64,000 nucleotides of DNA from assembly GCA_019751945.1 (NCBI GenBank), contig JAIEMT010000009.1, positions 1 through 64,000 of the forward strand, written 5' to 3'. This stretch comes from a bacterium. GTDB lineage: Bacteria; Bdellovibrionota; UBA1018. Under the pieces are notes generated by a model that did not search any database, was not told where the DNA came from, and saw only the letters and a list, made by a program, of their open reading frames with translations. The stretch's first letter is position 1; every line of letters begins with the position of its first letter. This document shows positions 17,524 through 26,138 of the stretch, in pieces. Position numbers and translations under genes: made by a program.

Positions 17524-18629
17524 AGAGGTTTTAAACCCTCCAGCTGACTTTTGATCTTGGCTCGAATGCTGGGTTTCGTTTTTTCAGCTGTAAACACTTC
17601 CGAGAATGCTCCCGCCGGCATTTCTTTCGAAGCGGGTGCAGCAATAGCATCGGCGAGAAATCCCGACTCCATCCCCTCTTGTTCAAAGATTTCTTCTTCC
17701 AAAGTCGATTGCAGCGCCGTTGGATCTACGGAGCCGATTTCTTTATTCGGAAGCTGAGAGATGAGATTGATGGACTCGTTAGAAATTCCAATCACCATCA
17801 TACGCCCCGCGATCTTCACCACGGCAATGCTCTTCTTGGGTCCGAGATGATGGGTGGCCACGACGTCGATCAGCTTTTCTTTGTTACCAAAGCCTAAGCG
17901 GCTGAACATGCTCATGCTCGGCATTTTGATGCCCAAGCTGCGAGCAGAATTCTTTTCAATGCGACGGTTGACGGATCGACCCTTGAAACGTTTGAAGAGG
18001 AGAGCCGAGCCGCAGAACAACATCAGCACCACGCCTAACGCACCCAAAGTGCGCATCGGACTGGGAAGGGGTGTTGCATTCGTGCCGTAACGAGCCGAGC
18101 TTTGAGAAACGGAAACTGGGGTTTCCACGGGCGCCGCTGGCTTTGCAGACGTTGATTTCAGAACGCGCTCCAAGAGAACTGCTTCCTCTTCAGAAGGAAG
18201 GCTCTTGGGTTCTTCGCCTTTTTTCGGCTCGACCGGTTTTGGCGAAGCAGAGGCCATTTTCAGAATCAAAGTTTTGCCGTCATTTTCGAGGTAGAACTTG
18301 TTCTTAAATGCCTCGGCCTTGCCTTTTACGGAGAGACGACATCGAATCACTTTGGGACCGTATTGGTATGCAAAGAGCTTGGTAAAACTTCCGCCGGTAA
18401 TCGGAGTAATCTTCGCAGGATAAACAGAAGCGTCATTCACACTGACTTGAATGATGTCGTTCACGTACTCCGTGCGAATCTGGCTTTGTTTGATTTTGGT
18501 GTCGAACTGAAGTCGAACTTCGTCTCCACCGGAGATATCTACTTTCTTGAGCGTTGAAACAGCAAACGCCGGCTGCGTCCCCAAAAGCCCAAAAAAGAAG
18601 AATACTGTGCCCACTTTGAGAAGCTTCAT
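17520..18629 (-). CDS. fliO: FliO-type flagellar biosynthesis protein with AMIN-like N-terminal domain
   Basis: FliO helps the FliP ring assemble. The position directly before fliP, a single transmembrane helix at about residues 194-212 ([19 protein letters not shown]) and the cytoplasmic domain after it ([31 protein letters not shown]) identify it. Unlike the short usual FliO (about 120 residues), it has 369 residues: a signal peptide ([14 protein letters not shown]), then some 100 residues of beta-strand pattern ([19 protein letters not shown]...GKTLILKM) that resemble an AMIN/peptidoglycan-binding domain, and a Pro/Glu linker in the periplasm. Domain identity of the N-terminus is inferred. 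Confidence 0.8.
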   Translation of the reverse strand: MKLLKVGTVFFFFGLLGTQPAFAVSTLKKVDISGGDEVRLQFDTKIKQSQIRTEYVNDIIQVSVNDASVYPAKITPITGGSFTKLFAYQYGPKVIRCRLSVKGKAEAFKNKFYLENDGKTLILKMASASPKPVEPKKGEEPKSLPSEEEAVLLERVLKSTSAKPAAPVETPVSVSQSSARYGTNATPLPSPMRTLGALGVVLMLFCGSALLFKRFKGRSVNRRIEKNSARSLGIKMPSMSMFSRLGFGNKEKLIDVVATHHLGPKKSIAVVKIAGRMMVIGISNESINLISQLPNKEIGSVDPTALQSTLEEEIFEQEGMESGFLADAIAAPASKEMPAGAFSEVFTAEKTKPSIRAKIKSQLEGLKPL

Positions 18630-18677
18630 GCTTCTACCCCTTCTCGGAACATCCTGTTCCGATCAGCCCAAAATTAA

Positions 18678-19085
18678 CTACTTCAGCTGCTCAATACGTT
18701 CGATCGGCGAAATAATATCCGTTAAGCGAATACCAAACTTCTCGTTGACCACCACGACTTCACCGCGGGCGATCAGCTTATCGTTGACCAGAACTTCGAG
18801 CGGCTCACCCGCAAACTTCGAAAGCTCGATCACCGATCCTTGTGAAAGCTGGAGGATGTCTCGAATAGCCATCTTGGCGCGTCCGAGTTCCACTGTGACT
18901 TTCAGAGGAATATCTAAAATAAAGTCGAGAGATTGAACGGGAGCTGCCGGAGAACCACCTGGTCGAGGCGCTCCACCGGGAGCCGGTGCTCCGCCGCCAG
19001 CTTGCGCTGCGCCGGCTCCACCTGCAGCTGCGAAGGCTGCTCCGATATCTCCTGAACCCAATGGGGATGCTGCTGCGTCTGCCAT
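18678..19085 (-). CDS. fliN: Flagellar C-ring switch protein FliN
   Basis: C-ring component that binds signalling CheY and docks the export ATPase complex. About 135 residues from an ATG that has AAGGAG nine bases ahead; the open frame upstream is not needed. An Ala/Gly/Pro-rich N-terminal half leads to the SpoA domain: LDIPLKVTVELGRAKMAIRDIL, then SKFAGEPLEVLVNDKLIARGEVVVV and FGIRLTDI. Preceded by a hairpin at 19154-19175 after fliM. Confidence 0.94.
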   Translation of the reverse strand: MADAAASPLGSGDIGAAFAAAGGAGAAQAGGGAPAPGGAPRPGGSPAAPVQSLDFILDIPLKVTVELGRAKMAIRDILQLSQGSVIELSKFAGEPLEVLVNDKLIARGEVVVVNEKFGIRLTDIISPIERIEQLK

Positions 19086-19153
19086 ATTCTTCTCCTTTAA
19101 TACCCGCTTCCCTGTCTCGGCCATCCCTGGCCTCGGGGGGAAGCGGCGCATTC

Positions 19154-19175
19154 GCTAGCGGCTACGCCGCCTAGC
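19154..19175 (-). other. Intercistronic hairpin fliM/fliN
   Basis: GCTAGCGGC at 19154-19162 pairs with GCCGCCTAGC at 19166-19175 around TAC, with one bulged base. It lies directly behind the fliM stop codon, without a T-run, so RNA processing or stability is more likely than full termination. Confidence 0.5.
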
Positions 19176-19184
19176 TATTACTCC

Positions 19185-20219
19185 TCAATCTTGATCTGAC
19201 GGTCTTGTGACTTGCACCGCCCTACAACCTCTCGATACTCCAAAGAAGCAGTGATACTTCCCTACTCCTTCAACCAACATTTCAAGCTCGGCGTCGGCAT
19301 CCTGCGTGAGCGGAATGATGTCGCCGATATTCAAATTCACTAGATCCCCCACCGTAATCGAAGCGGCACCGAGATTGACCACGATGTTGGCCTCTGCATT
19401 TCGCAGATGCTCTTCCATCTTGGCGGTCCACTCTTTGTCCCCGCGATCGGATTCGGTTTGGAAACTGGCATTGAGTTTGTTCTTAATGGGCTCGATGGTC
19501 GCATACGGAATCACGAGTGCAATCGTGCCGCTGGCGTTTTCAAGCTCGACTTCGAAAGTCGTAGAAATAATCACGTCTGAAGGCGGAACCACGCCGACGA
19601 ATTGCGGGTTCACTTCCGTACGAATGAAGCTGATATCCGTCTTATGAACAGGGCTCCACGCTTCTTCGAGATCTTTGATCGCGAGGTCCATGACCTTCTT
19701 CATGATCGAGAGCTCGATGCGCGTAAATTCTTTTCCTTCAATCTTGGTGTACGGACGATCGGTACCGCCAAAGTAACTGTCCACAAGAGCGTAAGAAAGT
19801 TTGGATTCAAACACGAGAAGCGCGGGACCGCGCAAGCTCTCAAAGCGCATAATGCACATGCAGCTCGGAATGGGGAGCGTGTTGACGAACTCGCCGAACT
19901 TTAAAAGGTCGGTAGAAATAATGGAGATCGATGCGATTTTACGCAACGAATTGGAGAGCGACATACGATAAAGACGAATGAACCGCTCGTAAATAATATC
20001 GAGAGTGGGCATTCGACCGCGAATCACGCGGTCTTGATTGGTCAGGTCGTAGGGAACGACTTCGACGTCAGGGCCAGTTCCACTGGGAGTAAAAGCACCG
20101 GCGCCGGCATCAGCAGCTTGAGCACCACCGCCACCCGCTGGTGCGTTGGTATCGACGCTGCCCTCAGAGACGGCGCTTAACAGAGCATCGACTTCTGATT
20201 GTGTTAAAACCTGATTCAT
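19185..20219 (-). CDS. fliM: Flagellar motor switch protein FliM
   Basis: C-ring switch subunit. The N-terminal CheY-binding peptide is present (LTQSEVDALLSAV), then an Ala/Gly linker, the CheC-like middle domain (LRKIASISIISTDLLKFGEFVNTLP, VDSYFGGTDRPYTKIEGKEF) and a C-terminal SpoA domain (ANIVVNLGAASITVGDLVNLNIGDIIPL). 344 residues, typical. The intact N-terminal peptide implies phospho-CheY control of the motor. Confidence 0.96.
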   Translation of the reverse strand: MNQVLTQSEVDALLSAVSEGSVDTNAPAGGGGAQAADAGAGAFTPSGTGPDVEVVPYDLTNQDRVIRGRMPTLDIIYERFIRLYRMSLSNSLRKIASISIISTDLLKFGEFVNTLPIPSCMCIMRFESLRGPALLVFESKLSYALVDSYFGGTDRPYTKIEGKEFTRIELSIMKKVMDLAIKDLEEAWSPVHKTDISFIRTEVNPQFVGVVPPSDVIISTTFEVELENASGTIALVIPYATIEPIKNKLNASFQTESDRGDKEWTAKMEEHLRNAEANIVVNLGAASITVGDLVNLNIGDIIPLTQDADAELEMLVEGVGKYHCFFGVSRGCRAVQVTRPSDQD

Positions 20220-20270
20220 AGTTCAGCCATCCTAGCTAATTACCGGCACTCGTCTTGAGTACCCCTGGAG

Positions 20271-20873
20271 CTACCCAGCGACTGCAAAATTCGTAAAGAA
20301 GACTCCCTTAATCTTTCCCTTCACCATAAATTCGTTCACGGCGTTTCGGATTTCTTCTTTCAAATAATCTCTGCCTTCAGCGCTTGCCAAATCCGAGGGG
20401 CGTTTGCTGTTAAAGAGGTCGATCACGACGTTTCTGACCTGCGGCATTTTTTGATTCACTTCGATTTCAGAATCTTCGTTGGGAACTTCAATCGAGATGT
20501 TTACGCGTGCGTACTTCGGAGTCGCACTGCCTGGAGTAGAAAGGTTCACCGTGAACTGATCGAGAGTGACAATCTTTCCGAAGTCGCCAGTTTTCTTTTT
20601 CGCGCCTTCTTTGGCTCCACCATGTCCGCCGCCGCCGCCATGGCCACCTTCTGCTGCGGCTTCTTCCTTGGGAGCATGCTCATCCGGAGCAATGTCGCTG
20701 ATCGTCGATTGATTTTTTTCTTTTTTGAAGGAAACAAAAACCAAACCGCCGATCGCGGCCGTTACCACGACGTTGACGAGAGTGAGCAACAAGACAACTT
20801 TGTTGCCACCTCCTCCACCAGAGGGAGCGGGACTTGCGGGCGCGGGTGCTGATGCTTTTTCTTCTGCAGCCAT
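20271..20873 (-). CDS. fliL: Flagellar basal body protein FliL with Gly/His-rich linker
   Basis: Inner-membrane protein around the stator. A short Ala/Pro cytoplasmic segment, one transmembrane helix at about residues 25-48 (VVLLLTLVNVVVTAAIGGLVF), a periplasmic linker at about 65-92 that contains GGHGGGGGHGG and Lys residues, and a C-terminal FliL domain (IVTLDQFTVNLSTPG, YARVNISIEV, VRNVVIDLFNSK). 200 residues. Heads the fliL-fliM-fliN-fliO-P-Q-R-flhB-flhA-flhF-fliA segment. The 196-base gap before it contains the hairpin at 21015-21044 and probably a promoter that I cannot place. Confidence 0.93.
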   Translation of the reverse strand: MAAEEKASAPAPASPAPSGGGGGNKVVLLLTLVNVVVTAAIGGLVFVSFKKEKNQSTISDIAPDEHAPKEEAAAEGGHGGGGGHGGAKEGAKKKTGDFGKIVTLDQFTVNLSTPGSATPKYARVNISIEVPNEDSEIEVNQKMPQVRNVVIDLFNSKRPSDLASAEGRDYLKEEIRNAVNEFMVKGKIKGVFFTNFAVAG

Positions 20874-21014
20874 ACTCCTATCTATTTTGCTATGGCGTTA
20901 CAGAAGGCGCAAGTGCACCGCTCAGATATAAATGAGAGGTCGGCAAAGATTTCCGTCTTTGTAAACGTATAACAACGGCTTCGCATCCTGATCGCCTGTT
21001 ACACGTGGGACCAT

Positions 21015-21044
21015 GAGGGAGAGTCATTAAAATGACTCTCCCTC
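21015..21044 (-). terminator. Strong hairpin behind flgE
   Basis: A perfect 14-bp stem, GAGGGAGAGTCATT at 21015-21028 against AATGACTCTCCCTC at 21031-21044, with a two-base loop, 25 bases behind the flgE stop. No T-run follows on the minus strand, so it is either a Rho-type or partial terminator or an RNA-stabilising 3' end. Confidence 0.6.
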
Positions 21045-21069
21045 GATCCTACTAACTACTCAGTTCAAC

Positions 21070-22350
21070 TTATTTCTTCAGATTCAGAACTTCGCCGAGC
21101 ATTTCGTCCGAAGTCGTGATGACTCGGGAGTTTGCTTGGAAGTTACGCTGAGCCGTCATCAAATTGATGAACTCGTTTGCGATGTCCGTGGTCGAAGCCT
21201 CAATGGTCTTCGAACTCACACGGCCTCGGCCCCCGGCTTGCGGAGCACCAATGGTCGCTTGACCCGACAAACGGCTCTCACGGAAACGGTTTTGCCCCAT
21301 TTTGAATAATCCTTCCGGATTTTCAAACTTGGCCAAAGCAATCTGAGCCAAGTTCATGGTTTCACCGTTGGTGTAGATGGCCGCCAAAATTCCGTCTTCG
21401 TTGAACGTCAAGCCGGCCAAAGTACCTGCGGTGTAACCATCCTGAAGCGTCTTGTACGTTTCAGAGTTGGTACCATATTGGCTGACTTCCACGCCCGATC
21501 CGCCGCTCTTCTTGTCGGAACCGAAGTTAAACGAAATCTTCTGATCCGGAAGAGCACCTTTGGCGAAGTTGAATGCGGATTTGTCGGTGATTTGTTCACG
21601 GAGACGACCATCGGTGTCATACATCAAACGGCCGCTGGCTTGCTCGATCTGAGTGCCTTTGATACCGCCGTTGATTTCGTCACCCTTGGCCATCGCTCTC
21701 CACTGCCACACGCCGTCATCGATCTTGTTGAAGTACAAGGTCACGACGTGCGGGGTACCAGCGGTGTCGTAAACCGTCACACCGGTAGCAAAATGAGAAG
21801 TCGATTCTGGTTTCTCAGGATCAAAGACCAACGACTTGTCAGCGCGAAGATCCAAGTTCATGAACAGATCCACTTTGCTGGTTTTGCGAGCATCCACCAC
21901 CGTACGGTCGACAGAAATATCGCCCATGCGTGAGGTGATCTTTCCTTTTTCGTCCGCTTGGAAGCCTTGGACCTGATAACCGTCCGCATTGATGAGCTTA
22001 CCGTCTTTATCGAAGTGGAAAGCACCGTTACGAGTAAAGCTTTGGCCGTCGATGCCGCGAAGAGTGTAGAACCCGTCGCCGGTGATGGCTAAGTCTGTGC
22101 TCGACTCGGTTTGTTGAATGGATCCTTGTTGGAAGATCGGGTTCACAGCTGCGAGCCGCGTACCGCGACCGATTTGGTTACCGCCCAACAGACCTTTCAA
22201 AGACTTCGCGATCACGTCCTGAAACTCAGGACGGCTGACCTTAAAGCCGATCGTGCTGGCGTTGGCGATGTTGTCGCCGTAGATGGCCAACGCTTCGCCT
22301 TGGCCTTGTAGACCGGTAATACCGGTATAGAGGGATGATAAGATACCCAT
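21070..22350 (-). CDS. flgE: Flagellar hook protein FlgE
   Basis: Main subunit of the flagellar hook. 426 residues with the paired rod/hook termini: N-terminal LYTGITGLQGQGEALAIYGDNIANASTIGFK (given here by its features: the SxxxxGL opening and NIANxxTxGFK motif) and C-terminal TTDIANEFINLMTAQRNFQ with the closing helix. The middle has the flagellar-basal-body FlaE-type domain. AAGGAGG precedes the ATG. Preceded by two hairpins and followed by one, so it may be an individually adjusted message, fitting the high copy number of hook subunits. Confidence 0.96.
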   Translation of the reverse strand: MGILSSLYTGITGLQGQGEALAIYGDNIANASTIGFKVSRPEFQDVIAKSLKGLLGGNQIGRGTRLAAVNPIFQQGSIQQTESSTDLAITGDGFYTLRGIDGQSFTRNGAFHFDKDGKLINADGYQVQGFQADEKGKITSRMGDISVDRTVVDARKTSKVDLFMNLDLRADKSLVFDPEKPESTSHFATGVTVYDTAGTPHVVTLYFNKIDDGVWQWRAMAKGDEINGGIKGTQIEQASGRLMYDTDGRLREQITDKSAFNFAKGALPDQKISFNFGSDKKSGGSGVEVSQYGTNSETYKTLQDGYTAGTLAGLTFNEDGILAAIYTNGETMNLAQIALAKFENPEGLFKMGQNRFRESRLSGQATIGAPQAGGRGRVSSKTIEASTTDIANEFINLMTAQRNFQANSRVITTSDEMLGEVLNLKK

Positions 22351-22380
22351 TTTGGGACGCCTCCTTGCGTCTTTTCATGA

Positions 22381-22437
22381 GTTGGCCTCCGGCCAACCCA
22401 CAGTTATTGAGCCGGTTCGTCAATCAATCGGAACCGG
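22381..22437 (-). other. Two hairpins between the flgD segment and flgE
   Basis: GTTGGCC and GGCCAAC at 22381-22397 form a 7-bp stem with a three-base loop; CCGGTTC at 22412-22418 and GAACCGG at 22431-22437 form another with a 12-base loop. Both lie in the gap before flgE. Neither is followed by a T-run. Confidence 0.5.
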
Positions 22438-22477
22438 TTGGCCTTCCCAAAAGGGTCCAGGCCAAGAACGACTTCGT

Positions 22478-22912
22478 TTATATGATCACTGCGCCGTCGA
22501 TGTTCGTGAACACATTGCCATTCAATGCGCCCTTATCCATCGCCGTAATGACGGTTCGATTTTTCACACTGACAATCAGTGCAGCATCCGGAGTAATTAC
22601 TAATGTATCTTCCACTCCCTTTGCTGCTGCCTTATCGACAGCATCATTGATCTTCGTCATCATTGCTGGATCGATCTTAATTTTTCTGTCTTGTAGCCGT
22701 TGATGGGCATGGGCAGAAAACTTCAGAGGATCCTTAATTTGATTCAGGTCCACTCCCGCATCGCCGACTTTGTCGAGCGTGCGATCGAAAACCTTGTCAA
22801 ACTCACTGGGAACCCCGTCCTTCTTTTTAATCTCGCGATCAGCACCAGGCTGAACACCAGACTGTCCCGGAAGGGATGTCACATTTGGATAGAGAAAAGG
22901 TCCATTGCTCAC
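22478..22912 (-). CDS. Flagellar operon protein (TIGR02530 family)
   Basis: A 144-residue protein matching from memory the TIGR02530 'flagellar operon protein' found next to flgD and flgE in many bacteria. The diagnostic part is SAHAHQRLQDRKIKI, then a helix, then IVSVKNRTVITAMDKGAL and the C-terminus NVFTNIDGAVII. Biochemical role unknown; gene order implies a job in hook assembly. The start has a good purine-rich site (GGAGGAAAAAA) upstream. Confidence 0.88.
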   Translation of the reverse strand: MSNGPFLYPNVTSLPGQSGVQPGADREIKKKDGVPSEFDKVFDRTLDKVGDAGVDLNQIKDPLKFSAHAHQRLQDRKIKIDPAMMTKINDAVDKAAAKGVEDTLVITPDAALIVSVKNRTVITAMDKGALNGNVFTNIDGAVII

Positions 22913-22940
22913 GTTTTTTTCCTCCTTTCTCGGTTAAAAG

Positions 22941-24344
22941 TTACTTCGCCAACCGCTGGAATGAATCCGGCGGTCTCGAAGCGTTGACTAACACTTCACC
23001 TGGCGGGCGGGGCTTCGCGGGTGCGGAACCTCCGTAACCTTCAGGCAAACCTTTTGGCATCGGCGCGGTCTCTATTCTTTGTTGAGACCCACTGCCCATT
23101 CCTGTTCCTGCAGCGCGATTGCCGATCGTTGCGCGATCTGCTTCCTTCACCACTTCTTCATCGCCATCGTGAATTCCGTTTGGGAATCCTTCGGCGACCA
23201 CGGGAGCTGCTGCTCGGGCTTTTTGCTCAGCCTCATACTTCGCGATAGCTTCGCTTGCGGCCTTGTTTGAAACTCCCGATAGATCTAGGTTAGCGGAGCC
23301 CACGCCTTTTTCAAAACTAAAGAAATTGGGTTTGCTGGGGCCCGAACCCGGAGCTTGTAAATGTTCGATCCCGGCATTTCCGCCGGGAGCTTCAGGAGCT
23401 GCCGCTGCCCCACCACCGGCTCCTGCTAACTCTTGTTGAAGTTGCTGAAGCTGTTCGGGCTTGAGTTGCTTCAATTGCTGAGCCGCCACCTGCTCTAAAG
23501 ATTGAGCGCCAGGAATTTTTGGAGCCTCTGGAGGAGCTGCCCCCATTCCTTCTGCGTCGATGCGAACAATGTTCTTCATCGTCACTTTTTCGGGGTTCGC
23601 AATATTGCCAATCAACAACACTGGCTCGCTGCTATCAAACGAAACACCGACAACTCGTGCCTTCGCTTGAGAACTCACTTCAATGGCAGAACCCATCGGG
23701 TCCTTCGCATCAATTCTCATGATGTAATTGCCGGCTTTCGCGGGCAAGGTCGTGGCCTTCTTGCCATCCCAAGTATAACTTTGCGGGCCAGCTTTCATTG
23801 GGCCCATGTCTTTTTGGAAGACCACTTCACCGGTTTCAGAAACAATGCTCAAGCTCACTGTTCCTGCTTCTTTCGGCATATTGAAAGAAAGGTATTCGTT
23901 GGAACCTTCCGTGTGCGGGAAGCGATCTTTGTCGACCGTGATGGTCTTTCCAATCAAATTCGTCATCGCCAAACGCTCGAGCGGTTGGTTCTGAGTGGTC
24001 ATTTTATTGAGCGTGGTGCTCATATTATGCAATTGCTCAACCGTCGTGAACTGCGCCAATTCCTGCGCCATCTGCTCGGCCTTGAACGGCTGAGTCGGAT
24101 CTTGGTTCTTCATCTGCGAAATCATGATGCGCATGAAATCGTCTTTATCCAAGGTTTTCTTAATCTCGCGCGCCTTCTCAGGCTTCTTCCCGTACTTCGA
24201 TTGGATTTGATTCCAAACGTCTCCGAACTTCGTCGACGTCGAAGCTTCCTGCGCGTCTTTTTGTAGTGATCCGGTGGAGTAACCGCCGTCCCCCACTTGC
24301 TGGGTGGACGGCGCATTCCCCGGACTTTTCAGTCCTTCAACCAT
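22941..24344 (-). CDS. flgD: Hook cap assembly protein FlgD with long C-terminal tail
   Basis: Caps the growing hook and guides FlgE subunits. The N-terminal signature is DDFMRIMISQMKNQDPTQP then ELAQFTTVEQLHNM, at about residues 65-110; a FlgD Ig-like/tudor part follows (SLSIVSETGEVVFQKDMGPMKAG, GNYIMRIDAKD). About 240 further residues, up to 467, are Pro/Ala/Gly/Gln-rich with no clear fold, against about 220 residues for typical FlgD. That tail is the odd feature and may be disordered. Confidence 0.93.
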   Translation of the reverse strand: MVEGLKSPGNAPSTQQVGDGGYSTGSLQKDAQEASTSTKFGDVWNQIQSKYGKKPEKAREIKKTLDKDDFMRIMISQMKNQDPTQPFKAEQMAQELAQFTTVEQLHNMSTTLNKMTTQNQPLERLAMTNLIGKTITVDKDRFPHTEGSNEYLSFNMPKEAGTVSLSIVSETGEVVFQKDMGPMKAGPQSYTWDGKKATTLPAKAGNYIMRIDAKDPMGSAIEVSSQAKARVVGVSFDSSEPVLLIGNIANPEKVTMKNIVRIDAEGMGAAPPEAPKIPGAQSLEQVAAQQLKQLKPEQLQQLQQELAGAGGGAAAAPEAPGGNAGIEHLQAPGSGPSKPNFFSFEKGVGSANLDLSGVSNKAASEAIAKYEAEQKARAAAPVVAEGFPNGIHDGDEEVVKEADRATIGNRAAGTGMGSGSQQRIETAPMPKGLPEGYGGSAPAKPRPPGEVLVNASRPPDSFQRLAK

Positions 24345-24353
24345 TCCTTACCT

Positions 24354-26138
24354 CTAAGCTCTCAAATCAATGCGTCCGAGTTGGGGTGTTGGACGTTTCA
24401 ACATTCCTGTTGAACCGGCCGCCATCATTCCCGGTGCGCTGCGAGTGCGAGACGCACTTGAACTCCCTAATGAGTCCAAATCTTGTCCCGACCAAGCTTC
24501 TCGACCTGAGTACTGCCCATTTTGTTCAGGGCTCTGCTGATTCAGATTGGCAAATGCTTGCTGCTGTCTCGACGAATCATTGAAGCTGTTTTGAGCAGCA
24601 TCATTATTCGCTAAGCCAACGGGCGGCATGCCTACTGAAACATCAAAGCTACTGAGATTTAGTCTGTGCCCAGCCAGAGATTCCTTCAGGTGATTCATAC
24701 TCTCCTGAATGATCTGCTTTGCACTTTCGTCTGAAGCGTGAATCTGAAGACCCACTTGGTGTCCGTCGGAAACTACGCGAAGTCTCAACTCCCCAAGATT
24801 ATCCGGCTTGAGTCGAATGCGCATTTCACCTCCGCCATTTGCAGAGATATTTCGAATTTGCGCGCTCACTCCACCCAATGAATCCGTGCTGAGTCGATTC
24901 TTAGCCATCGCTCCCTTGGTCACCATTCCCGTTACTTCTGGTGCCATGGCCGGACCCGAAAGATCCGATGACTGCTGAGAATTTGTCGTTCCCAGCACAG
25001 CAGTTCCGAGTTTGGATCCCACGGTCAAATCCTCAGCCAAGACCTTCTTGTCGACTTTCTTTAAAAGCTTGTTCGACGCTGAAGATTCCTGGAGATCCGC
25101 CCGAATATCCGATTGAGCCATGGCCTGGCCCGCGACTATCGGGGCAGCAGATGGCTGAGTGAGTGCTTGGCCCTTTTGAGTCCCTTGCACTCCCATCAAC
25201 GTATCCATAAATGCGCTGCCGCTTAAAGTCGCGTGAGATGCCACGGGCTTTTTCGGAACGGGATTGGATTTCACCACTTCAAACTCTGCGACACCCTGTA
25301 AATCATTGAGATCGGCCACTTCCGTTGCATGACCTCTCGTCGCATTCGTGCTTCTTTCACCATTCGCTTGGAAAGGAATGAGTTCACCCGCAGCTTGTGC
25401 TTGCGTCGCTTGCATCAGGGACTGAGCCTGCAACCCTTGCGATTCTTTTGAAATCACGGGTTGAGCGCCTTCGGCCTGTGCGGCTTTTGGTTTCATTCCC
25501 AACAAAACGGAAAGCGGGATTTGGTTTAAAGGATTCTCGGATTCAGCTTGCTGATCCTGTCCTCCAAAAACCCAATCCTTATTCCACGGCTTGAGTCCAG
25601 CCATTGCTCCTGCAGTATTCGAACTGGCGGTCGTCTTTAATGATTTGAGCAGAGTTCTTTCATCTCCACCTCGGGCTGCATCGCTCGTGAATTTGGAAAC
25701 CGAATTTCCAGCTTTCAAATTCATTGCATCCGCTACCGGATTCAATTGAGCCATCACTGCCTGAAGGGGTTCCTGTCCTGACTTCTCATCCGCAAGAAGA
25801 TCGCTTTGCACAGGTTTCACCGCAGCCTTATTCGCCTCCGGAGCAGTTGCCTGCACCATGGACTGCGCTAATGCTGCTGAAAAACCGAGTTCAGCTTCCC
25901 CACCCTCTTCAGCTTTATTCCGCCGACGATTCGGCTGAACTGGGCTGACCGGAGAGTTGACCTGAAGCGGCTGCTTGCTGCTGTCCGGACTGGAGAGACT
26001 GACCTGGCTGTCCTGATTGGCTGGATTGGCCTGGCTTAGATTCAGGTTGGCTGGGCTGCTTTTGTCCAGATTGACTGAGCTGCTTTGGGTCTGCGGGCTG
26101 ATGATCAGATTCTGACTTTGTCTGATTGTTGGTATCAT
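24354..26138 (-). CDS. fliK: Flagellar hook-length control protein FliK
   Basis: Secreted ruler protein that triggers the FlhB switch when the hook is complete. Of its 594 residues most are Gln/Ser/Ala/Pro-rich ruler sequence; the C-terminal Flg_hook domain is clear (MRIRLKPDNLGELRLRVV, VGLQIHASDESAKQIIQESM, LKESLAGHRLNLSSFDVSVG). AGGAGGTGA stands about 9-12 bases before ATG 26138, a near-perfect ribosome-binding site that lies inside the motE-like gene, so the 224-nt overlap with that gene looks real. Confidence 0.9.
   Translation of the reverse strand: MIPTIRQSQNLIISPQTQSSSVNLDKSSPANLNLSQANPANQDSQVSLSSPDSSKQPLQVNSPVSPVQPNRRRNKAEEGGEAELGFSAALAQSMVQATAPEANKAAVKPVQSDLLADEKSGQEPLQAVMAQLNPVADAMNLKAGNSVSKFTSDAARGGDERTLLKSLKTTASSNTAGAMAGLKPWNKDWVFGGQDQQAESENPLNQIPLSVLLGMKPKAAQAEGAQPVISKESQGLQAQSLMQATQAQAAGELIPFQANGERSTNATRGHATEVADLNDLQGVAEFEVVKSNPVPKKPVASHATLSGSAFMDTLMGVQGTQKGQALTQPSAAPIVAGQAMAQSDIRADLQESSASNKLLKKVDKKVLAEDLTVGSKLGTAVLGTTNSQQSSDLSGPAMAPEVTGMVTKGAMAKNRLSTDSLGGVSAQIRNISANGGGEMRIRLKPDNLGELRLRVVSDGHQVGLQIHASDESAKQIIQESMNHLKESLAGHRLNLSSFDVSVGMPPVGLANNDAAQNSFNDSSRQQQAFANLNQQSPEQNGQYSGREAWSGQDLDSLGSSSASRTRSAPGMMAAGSTGMLKRPTPQLGRIDLRA

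Noticed and set aside
20937-20963. Sigma-28-like promoter before fliL (TACAAAGA-N11-GCCGACCT)
   Set aside because: Spacing fits, but only 3 of 8 and 5 of 8 bases agree with consensus; too weak to list.
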